NCBI GenBank assembly: GCA_002455175.1
Contig: DKKJ01000075.1
Location: 14,999 to 21,388 of the forward strand
Length of the DNA: 6,390 nucleotides
Reading direction: 5' to 3'
Source: Opitutaceae bacterium UBA6669
GTDB lineage: Bacteria > Verrucomicrobiota > Verrucomicrobiia > Opitutales > Opitutaceae
In this document: positions 1-5,729 of the stretch, piece after piece
Layout of the letters: each line of letters opens with the position of its first letter
How positions within the stretch are numbered: position 1 is the stretch's first letter
The notes under the pieces: generated by a model
What the model saw: only the letters and a program-made list of their open reading frames with translations
The model's database searches: none
Told to the model about the DNA's origin: nothing
Program-made: the position numbers and the translations under genes

Positions 1-725
1 ACCTGGCCGGACTTGAACTTGATCATGCCGTGGCAGGCGTTCTCGACGTCGGTGACGCCCTTGGCCACGTCGGGAATGCCCCACGGACCCTTGAATCCCT
101 TGTCCTGAATAAAATCGCTGAACGTCTGGGCGAGAACCCACTCTGGCTCTGGATAACCCATGAAGTAGAGCGAGAGGTCGAGCATGTGGAGCAAGTCGAT
201 CAGAGGACCGCCGCCGGAGAGCGCCTTGGTAGTGAACCAACCGCCGAATCCGGGAATGCCTGTCCGACGAATCCATTTGGCCTGGGCGGAATTGATGCGA
301 CCGACCGCACCTTGTTGAATGTATTCCATCATCGCGTACGATTCCGGGCGCGCACGATTGTTGAAGTTGAACATCAGCGTTTTCTTGGCCGCTTTTGCGG
401 CGGCTTGCATGGCGAGCGCTTCCTTGGCGTTCATCGCCGGTGGCTTTTCGCAGAAGACGTGCTTGCCCGCTTTCAGAGCTTGGAGGCTCAGTGGCGCGTG
501 GAACTTATTTGGGACGATGATGGAAACCGCATCGAGTCCCGGCAGTTTGAGCAGATCGGAGACGTCGCTGTAGTGCTGGGGAATTTTTTCACGCTCGGAG
601 GCGCGCTTGGCTGCTTCGCCATTGGCGTCGGCGACGGCGACCACGTCGGCACCAGCGGCACGAAATCCTGCTGCATGGTAGCGGAGCATTCCGCCTGCAC
701 CAATAATACCTACTTTGATACTCAT
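1..725 (-). CDS. Gfo/Idh/MocA-family NAD(P)-dependent oxidoreductase, C-terminal part outside the window
   Basis: The protein is probably a cytoplasmic dehydrogenase that oxidises or reduces a sugar, inositol or related polyol with NAD(P). The first 241 residues are visible. They open with a Rossmann strand and dinucleotide loop (VGIIGAGGM, residues 5-13). The second strand ends in an acidic residue (VAVAD, D33), which usually favours NAD over NADP. The family's EKP signature is present (CEKP, residues 92-95; K94 is the usual catalytic or cofactor-contacting lysine). The C-terminal domain starts with a GGGPLIDLLHMLD stretch (about 171-183) carrying the conserved Asp177 and His180. The ATG at 725 puts the Rossmann strand right at the N-terminus, as is normal, although no Shine-Dalgarno is visible. 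It lies 16 bases downstream of a TIM-barrel isomerase gene on the same strand, so the two are very likely co-transcribed and act on the same compound. Full members have about 330-400 residues, so roughly a third is missing. The family call is firm; the substrate is unknown. Confidence 0.93.
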   Translation of the reverse strand, partial: MSIKVGIIGAGGMLRYHAAGFRAAGADVVAVADANGEAAKRASEREKIPQHYSDVSDLLKLPGLDAVSIIVPNKFHAPLSLQALKAGKHVFCEKPPAMNAKEALAMQAAAKAAKKTLMFNFNNRARPESYAMMEYIQQGAVGRINSAQAKWIRRTGIPGFGGWFTTKALSGGGPLIDLLHMLDLSLYFMGYPEPEWVLAQTFSDFIQDKGFKGPWGIPDVAKGVTDVENACHGMIKFKSGQ

Positions 726-741
726 AGGACAGGTCTCGGGA

Positions 742-1785
742 TTATTGGTTCTTCTTGTCGAACGCGGCGTCGAATGCGACGGAGCTCGGCGGGAAGTCGA
801 TCTTCTTGACGAAGGCGGCCGCCTCTGTGGCGCCGTGTACGCGATCCATGCGGATGTCTTCCCATTCTACCGAGAGAGGGCCGCGGTAGCCGACGTCATT
901 CAGCGCCACGATGACGTCTTCAAATTTGATATCCCCGTGACCGAGCGAGCGGAAATCCCAGAAACGGCGAGCGTCGCCGAAGTTGGAGTGACCACCGAAC
1001 ACGCCGATCGTGCCGTCGCCGTGACCCCACCAGACGTCCTTCATATGCGCGTGGTAGATACGGTTGCCGAAGGTGCGGATGAATTTGACGTAGTCGACAC
1101 CCTGATACCCGAGATGCGAAGGATCGTAGTTGAACCCAAAGCGCTTGTGACCTTTCACCGCGTCCACGGCCCGCTGGGCAGAAACGATGTCGAAGGCGAT
1201 TTCGGTCGGATGGACTTCGAGGGCGAAGTTCACATTGACCTTGTCGAATGCGTCGAGAATGGGGGTCCAGCGCTTGGCGAAGTCGGCGAAGCCTTTGTCC
1301 CAAAATGCTTGGGATGTTGGTGGAAACGCATAGAGCGTGTGCCAAATAGAAGAACCCGTGAAGCCGTTGACGACAGCGGGAAAGTCATCGACCCCTTTCC
1401 GCCCAGGTTTTGCGTCAAAGAACGCGCGGGCGGCCTTGGCGGTTAGGATCATCTGCTTGGCAGCGCGCTTCCGTACACCTTCCGGGTCGCCGTCGCCCCA
1501 AATGGCCGGAGAAAGCAGGCCCTTATGCCGTTCATCGATCAAATCGCAGACCGCTTGACCCACGAGGTGATTCGAAATGGCGAAGGTGGTGAGGCCATGA
1601 TCGTTGAGAAGCTCCCACTTTTCCTGGATATACTTCTTGGAGGACGCCGCGGCATCCACATCAAAGTGGTCGCCCCAACAGGCGAGTTCAAGGCCGTCAT
1701 ATCCCATGCTTTTTGCGAGGGGGGCCAGTTTTTCGAGAGGAAGATCGGCCCACTGGCCGGTGAAGAGCGTGACAGGTCTCGGCAT
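742..1785 (-). CDS. Sugar phosphate isomerase/epimerase, xylose-isomerase-like TIM barrel (AP endonuclease family 2 fold)
   Basis: This 347-residue cytoplasmic protein is predicted to isomerise or epimerise a sugar, ketose or inositol derivative with a divalent metal. Visible barrel elements are an N-terminal FTGQW strand, GYDGLEL (28-34), and the expected metal ligands: Glu190 in ALEVHP, Asp221 and His224 in YDPSHL, His247 in HAHMKD, and Glu307 in SVEWED. The D-x-x-H spacing and the 26-residue D-to-H distance match D-tagatose 3-epimerase/IolE-type enzymes. Between His247 and Glu307 there is a 60-residue gap, longer than usual, holding a Gly/His/Trp-rich loop (about 252-285) that may close over the substrate. 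I chose the ATG at 1785 because the barrel begins there. The reading frame continues upstream, but that extension encodes low-complexity Pro/Ser/Arg sequence and crosses the intergenic palindrome. The start has a CT-rich leader and no Shine-Dalgarno. It is the first gene of an operon with the downstream oxidoreductase. The precise reaction is not deducible; some family members are sugar epimerases, others inosose dehydratases. Confidence 0.92.
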   Translation of the reverse strand: MPRPVTLFTGQWADLPLEKLAPLAKSMGYDGLELACWGDHFDVDAAASSKKYIQEKWELLNDHGLTTFAISNHLVGQAVCDLIDERHKGLLSPAIWGDGDPEGVRKRAAKQMILTAKAARAFFDAKPGRKGVDDFPAVVNGFTGSSIWHTLYAFPPTSQAFWDKGFADFAKRWTPILDAFDKVNVNFALEVHPTEIAFDIVSAQRAVDAVKGHKRFGFNYDPSHLGYQGVDYVKFIRTFGNRIYHAHMKDVWWGHGDGTIGVFGGHSNFGDARRFWDFRSLGHGDIKFEDVIVALNDVGYRGPLSVEWEDIRMDRVHGATEAAAFVKKIDFPPSSVAFDAAFDKKNQ

Positions 1786-1953
1786 AAAGGAGAGAGAGTT
1801 GGGTTGAGGTGGGGATGACCGGATTGAGTCCGACCGTGGAGGTGCTCGTCCCCGAGGGGGACAGGCACCCAAGATGGTCTCGCGGCCATTTTGATAGCCG
1901 CAAGCAGGAAAGGGAGTTCACCCGGTCTCAAAAACAATGCAATCTTTCGTCCA
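1786..1953. promoter_or_regulatory. Divergent intergenic region that should hold the promoters of both isomerase genes
   Basis: These 168 bases separate two genes transcribed away from each other, so both promoters are expected here by position. I could not identify convincing -35/-10 pairs on either strand; TTGATA at 1891-1896 resembles a -35 box but has no -10 partner at the right distance. The region holds a 29-base palindrome (listed separately), a short AG-rich run (1789-1797) just before the minus-strand start, and a weak 5-bp inverted repeat (GCGGC at 1882-1886, GCCGC at 1897-1901). The regulatory assignment rests on gene orientation only. Confidence 0.4.
1841..1869. repeat. 29-base imperfect palindrome, REP-like hairpin element
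   Basis: The left arm is GGTGC then TC then GTCCCC (1841-1853). The right arm is GGGGAC then AG then GCACC (1857-1869), with a 3-base GAG loop. The outer 5 and inner 6 positions pair perfectly; the middle two give one G-T wobble and one mismatch. This is far stronger than chance hairpins elsewhere in the window. From memory, the GGGGACAGGCACC half is a recurring intergenic motif in several environmental bacterial phyla, so I read it as a dispersed REP-type element rather than an operator. I cannot count copies here. It could also be a bidirectional terminator or an operator, but it lacks a T-run and lies upstream of both flanking genes. Confidence 0.6.
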
Positions 1954-2766
1954 ATGGCCTATCTCCGCGCGTTTTCGACCCTGGGTTGCCCGCAAGCGAC
2001 CTTGGAAGACACCCTGACTTTGGCCGGTGACTACGGTTTGGACGCCCTTGAGCTCCGGGGATTGGGCGACACCCTCGACCTCCCGGCTTACTTGGCGGCG
2101 ACCTATGGATCTCCTGAGGCGTTGTCTGAGTACCTAGAAAAACGAGTAAAGTCCTCTTTTCTCCCTAAAATTGTAGCGCTCGGTACCTCCCTTCACCTCA
2201 TTGGTTCCACGGCCCAGGAAAGGGAGGCGTTCTTGGAGTATGTTCCCTGGGCCGAGGCGCTGGGTGTACCGTGGCTACGGGTGTTTGACGGTGGTTCCCA
2301 GGCTTCTGAAACAGAGGTGATCGAGGCGGGGACCACGTTGACGTGGTGGCAACAGGAGCGGGAAAGGCGCAAAGCGACCACGGAAATCATGATCGAGACC
2401 CATGACGCCTTCATCACCGGGGAACGATTGCATCGCCTTTTCGAACGCGCACCGCAGGTGGCCATCCTGTGGGATAGCCATCACACGTGGAGAAAAGGAG
2501 GAGAAGATCCTTTGGTCACGTGGTCGCAGGTACACTCGCGGGTGGTGCATGTGCACGTGAAAGACAGCGTCTCGGTGCCCAGCGGAAGACTGCCCTTCAC
2601 CTACGTGCTCCCGGGGACCGGCGAATTTCCGATCGAGCCGATGCGCACGGAGTTGGCGCGTGAGTTTAAAGGAACGGTTTCTTTGGAATGGGAGCGGCAA
2701 TGGCATCCTAGCCTCCCACCGTTGGAGGAGGCCTTGATTTCGGCGAAGCATCACGCCTGGTGGTAA
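1954..2766 (+). CDS. Sugar phosphate isomerase/epimerase-like TIM-barrel protein (second, divergent copy of the fold)
   Basis: This 270-residue cytoplasmic protein belongs to the xylose-isomerase-like TIM-barrel family. It starts with a typical first strand (LRAFSTLGCP, residues 4-13) followed by GLDALELRG (28-36). Candidate metal and active-site residues are Glu148 (MIETHD), Asp174 and His177 (WDSHH), His201 in HVHVKD (199-204), and Glu245 in SLEWE. The D-x-x-H motif and the 27-residue step to His201 fit the family. It has GTGEFP (221-226) before the last ligand, a common substrate-loop motif. The ATG at 1954 is preferred because the fold begins there; an upstream in-frame TTG at 1891 would add 21 residues of no recognisable structure. 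No Shine-Dalgarno is visible before either start. It is transcribed away from the isomerase/oxidoreductase operon and shares little sequence with that isomerase beyond the fold motifs. It lies 68 bases before the repair genes, so read-through is possible, but a functional link is not suggested. The substrate is unknown. Confidence 0.9.
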   Translation: MAYLRAFSTLGCPQATLEDTLTLAGDYGLDALELRGLGDTLDLPAYLAATYGSPEALSEYLEKRVKSSFLPKIVALGTSLHLIGSTAQEREAFLEYVPWAEALGVPWLRVFDGGSQASETEVIEAGTTLTWWQQERERRKATTEIMIETHDAFITGERLHRLFERAPQVAILWDSHHTWRKGGEDPLVTWSQVHSRVVHVHVKDSVSVPSGRLPFTYVLPGTGEFPIEPMRTELAREFKGTVSLEWERQWHPSLPPLEEALISAKHHAWW

Positions 2767-2834
2767 GAAGTCGCAAAGTGTCGTCGCGACCGCTTTTCGC
2801 TGGCGTCTTCACCTGAGCTCGAGACCGTAGTTTT

Positions 2835-5729
2835 GTGGCGAAAAAAGACGTCGACACTCTGGAGTTCGATTTCACGGCTGCGCCGGTGGAGCGTCATGTC
2901 TTGCCTTGGTCGCGTCCGTTGCCACGCGCTGCCGCAGAATGGTTGGCGCGGGCTTGGGATCGAAATGGACCGCTTGATCTCAGCGATCATTGGGTCCTTG
3001 TTCCGACTCGCCAATCAGGCCGACGTTTGCGCGAAGCCTTCCCAGCCTATGCGGCGGAGTCGCAACAAGCCGTGTTTCCACCTCGGGTCATTTTGCCCGA
3101 GACGTTAGCCGCGCCCGACCAAACCACTCACCGTCTAGCGCTGGCGACGCGTGCGGAGCAGCAACTGGCCTGGATAAGGGTACTTCTGACGATCGACCTG
3201 ACCGAGTTTACGGCCGTTTTTCCGCGACCGCCGGCGACACGCTCGTTTACGTGGGCGCGGGAACTGGCGGGACAATTCCTCCGTCTTCAGCGCACGCTGG
3301 GAGAGGGCGGGTTATCGATTGTTCAGGTGCCGGAAAAAATGCGTTCGATCGCGGCTCCGTTTCCCGAGGCAGAGCGGTGGGCGCAGCTAGCTCGATTGGC
3401 GAGTCGTGTCGAGCGACAGCTTAAGGTCAAGGAACGTGCCGACCCCTTTGGAGCTACGAGTGGGCGGGAACCGGCGTCTCTCCTCCCGCCGGATGTTCGT
3501 CGCGCCGTTTTGCTGGCAGCTCCTGATCCCGCTCCGCTCGCGCTTCAGGTGCTGGCTGCGCGGGGTCCTGACGTTGTCGTCGAGGTGGTCATCTATGGGC
3601 CTGACGAGGAAAACGTTGATCCGCTCTTTGATGAATGGGGGCGTCCTCGAACGGAAGCGTGGAGTCAGCGTTCGCTGGAGTGGCCGCAGTTTGAGGAGCG
3701 GGTTCACCTGTGCGCCAATGCGGAGGAACAAGCTAACCGTGTAGTCACCCTTGCAACGCGGTATGCTTCGCCCGCAGTCACCTTAGGAGTGGGAGTAGCA
3801 GATGCCGAAGTGCTGCCTTCGCTACAACGAGCTTTGGCGCGCGCCGGAGTCCCTTCGTACAACCCGGCTGGCCGTCCGTGGCGTCAGGAGGTGTTGCACC
3901 CGTTGTTGGCTGCGCTGGCAGATTTTTCGCGAAGCGCGCACTGGGATGCAGTGAGTGCGCTCGCTCGGTGTGCGGATGTCCTCGAATGGTTACAGCGGGA
4001 AATCTTGGGCGACACCTCGGGCACCCAGTTTCTGCGCGAACTTGATCAGCTCGCCGAGGCGCACCTGCCGCCCACACTTGCGGTGGGTAGACGGCATGCA
4101 GATACTCAAAGTCAGCGGTATCCCGCGGCTGCGAAAGGCCTACACGCGTTGACGGAGCTGCGGGAACGGCTGACGGAGGGCGCCTTTCCTGGAAATGCGG
4201 TGTCGACCTTGCAGTCCCTATTCGCCCATCGCCGCCTGGAGTCGGGATCATTGTTGTTTGAAGCGATCGAGGCCTGGACAGAGACCGTCGGAGAAGCGGG
4301 ACGTGCCTTGGCGTTGTTTGGCGAGGCGGAGCTTGCTCTCGGTGAAGCTTGGGAGTTCACGCTCGCGTTGTATGGAGAACGGGTCCGTTTCGAGGACAAA
4401 ACAGAAGGAGCGGTCGAATTGCAGGGTTGGCTCGAACTTCTTTGGGAAGACGCTCCGCACTTGGTTGTCGCGGGATTAAATGACGGAAAAGTTCCGGAGT
4501 CGATCGTGGGTGACGCGTTCCTGCCTGAGTCTTTGCGCGAGAGCATCGGTCTCAAAACGAATGCGGCGCGCTTCGCCCGCGATGCCTACCTGCTACAGGC
4601 TCTGGCGGGGTCTCGCTCACGGGAAGCAGGACGTTTGGATATTTTGGTGGGAAAAGTCTCCGAGTCTGGCGATCCGCTCCGGCCTTCGCGCTTACTTTTG
4701 CGTTGCCCGGATGAGCAGCTTCCCGCGCGGGTGGCGTGGTTATTTCGTGAAGTGGAAGCGGAGCAGTCGAGCCTGCCGTGGACTCGGACATGGACGCTGA
4801 GTCCACCGGTCGTGGCGCCGCCGACACGGGTATCGGTCACAGGGTTACGCGATTGGCTGCGTTGTCCGTTTCGATTTTACCTGCGGCATGTGTTGCGGAT
4901 GCGCCGGGTGGAGCCGGAGAAAGCGGAGTTAGATGCGCGAGATTTTGGAACGCTCATCCATGCGGCGGTGCAGCAGATGGCGTCTCCAGACCTGCGTGAT
5001 CTGGTCGATCCCGAAATCTTACGAGATCATGTCCTGACTGGTTTCGAGCGGGCCGTGCGGGCGACGTATGGAGATCTCCTGACGCTTCCGTTGCTTATTC
5101 AATTTGAGTCGGCCCGGCAGCGCTTGCGCAAACTGGCGGAAGTGGAAGCACGTGAGCGTGAGGCAGGCTGGCGAACTGATCGCGTGGAATGGCCTTTCGA
5201 GCTCTCTCTTTCCGGGCTCACTGTTCGTGGAACCATCGACCGGGTGGATCGCAATCTCCGCGATCCTTCACGTATCCGGGTTGTGGATTATAAGACCTCC
5301 GATACGGGCATCACACCGGCTTCGGCCCATCTTCGCCCCCTGCGTGCGGACGACATCGCTTTGGCGCCGTGGCGGCGGGTGCGTGTGGGTGGAAAGGAGC
5401 GAGTGTGGTCAGACCTGCAACTACCGCTTTACCGACGCGCTGTCGCCGTCGAGTGGGGAGATGCGGTGGAGTGTGGTTATTTCAATCTGCCCAAGGCGAC
5501 CGGAGAGACTGCGTTGGTGGCGTGGCCTGAGCTTGACCGCGATCTTCAAGGAGCGGCGGAGCGTTGTGCGGAAGGCGTCGCCCGCTCTATTCTTGCCGGT
5601 ACTTTTTGGCCCCCAGCGGAGATCGCTCCGGACGACGATGATTGGCGGGAGTTTTTCCATCAAGGAGCCCAGGCCAGCATTGCCGAACAGGTCGCCTTTC
5701 AACTTCGAGGGAAGGGAGACTCCGCATGA
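2835..5729 (+). CDS. AddB/RexB-like subunit: inactive helicase fold with C-terminal PD-(D/E)XK (RecB-type) nuclease
   Basis: This 964-residue protein is the likely nuclease/scaffold partner in a two-subunit enzyme that resects double-strand DNA ends before RecA loading. The N-terminal part has a superfamily 1-like strand (WVLVPTRQSGRRLREAF) but no Walker A P-loop, so it probably does not hydrolyse ATP. The middle carries the family motif LVVAGLNDGKVPES (543-556). The nuclease starts around 670 (TGLRDWLRCPFRFYL, Cys677). Its catalytic set is visible: His709 in GTLIH, Asp802 in GTIDRVDR, Asp818 and Lys820 in VVDYKTS, and Gln862/Tyr866 in DLQLPLYRRA. Well-studied AddB proteins bind an Fe-S cluster through one early cysteine and a C-terminal cysteine group; here that group is absent after GTFWPP (922-927). 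It is shorter than Bacillus AddB (about 1,170 residues). The GTG at 2835 is the first usable start after an in-frame stop at 2814; no clear Shine-Dalgarno precedes it. The stop overlaps the next gene's start. I am confident of the family, less so of strict orthology to addB. Confidence 0.9.
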   Translation: MAKKDVDTLEFDFTAAPVERHVLPWSRPLPRAAAEWLARAWDRNGPLDLSDHWVLVPTRQSGRRLREAFPAYAAESQQAVFPPRVILPETLAAPDQTTHRLALATRAEQQLAWIRVLLTIDLTEFTAVFPRPPATRSFTWARELAGQFLRLQRTLGEGGLSIVQVPEKMRSIAAPFPEAERWAQLARLASRVERQLKVKERADPFGATSGREPASLLPPDVRRAVLLAAPDPAPLALQVLAARGPDVVVEVVIYGPDEENVDPLFDEWGRPRTEAWSQRSLEWPQFEERVHLCANAEEQANRVVTLATRYASPAVTLGVGVADAEVLPSLQRALARAGVPSYNPAGRPWRQEVLHPLLAALADFSRSAHWDAVSALARCADVLEWLQREILGDTSGTQFLRELDQLAEAHLPPTLAVGRRHADTQSQRYPAAAKGLHALTELRERLTEGAFPGNAVSTLQSLFAHRRLESGSLLFEAIEAWTETVGEAGRALALFGEAELALGEAWEFTLALYGERVRFEDKTEGAVELQGWLELLWEDAPHLVVAGLNDGKVPESIVGDAFLPESLRESIGLKTNAARFARDAYLLQALAGSRSREAGRLDILVGKVSESGDPLRPSRLLLRCPDEQLPARVAWLFREVEAEQSSLPWTRTWTLSPPVVAPPTRVSVTGLRDWLRCPFRFYLRHVLRMRRVEPEKAELDARDFGTLIHAAVQQMASPDLRDLVDPEILRDHVLTGFERAVRATYGDLLTLPLLIQFESARQRLRKLAEVEAREREAGWRTDRVEWPFELSLSGLTVRGTIDRVDRNLRDPSRIRVVDYKTSDTGITPASAHLRPLRADDIALAPWRRVRVGGKERVWSDLQLPLYRRAVAVEWGDAVECGYFNLPKATGETALVAWPELDRDLQGAAERCAEGVARSILAGTFWPPAEIAPDDDDWREFFHQGAQASIAEQVAFQLRGKGDSA
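5712..5718 (+). promoter_or_regulatory. Shine-Dalgarno-like ribosome binding site of the helicase gene, inside the upstream gene
   Basis: The purine-rich AAGGGAG lies 7 bases before the ATG at 5726, still within the end of the nuclease gene. It is the only good Shine-Dalgarno in the window. It supports the ATG that overlaps the preceding TGA as the true start, with coupled translation giving balanced amounts of the two subunits. Confidence 0.6.

Noticed and set aside
30..809. Long plus-strand open frame (259 codons) across the oxidoreductase region
   Set aside because: It lies antisense to a frame with clear Rossmann, EKP and GGG...D..H motifs. Its own translation has no recognisable domain and is a typical shadow of GC-rich codon usage on the other strand.
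715..1446. Plus-strand open frame of 243 codons opposite the first isomerase
   Set aside because: The minus-strand frame has all expected TIM-barrel metal ligands; the plus-strand product is Val/Glu/Asp-rich without motifs, as expected for a mirror frame.
1786..1800. AG-rich stretch looking like a Shine-Dalgarno (AAAGGAGAGAG)
   Set aside because: It is on the plus strand, pointing away from any plus-strand start nearby; on the relevant minus strand it reads CT-rich and cannot act as a ribosome site.
1891..1953. Upstream TTG start extending the second isomerase by 21 residues
   Set aside because: The extension has no structure expected of the fold, is not preceded by a Shine-Dalgarno, and would place the first barrel strand unusually far from the N-terminus.
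2770..2790. Possible terminator hairpin after the second isomerase gene (GTCGC at 2770-2774, GCGAC at 2786-2790)
   Set aside because: Only a 5-bp stem with an 11-base loop, followed by a run of just four T after several other bases. This is too weak to call a terminator, so read-through into the repair operon remains possible.
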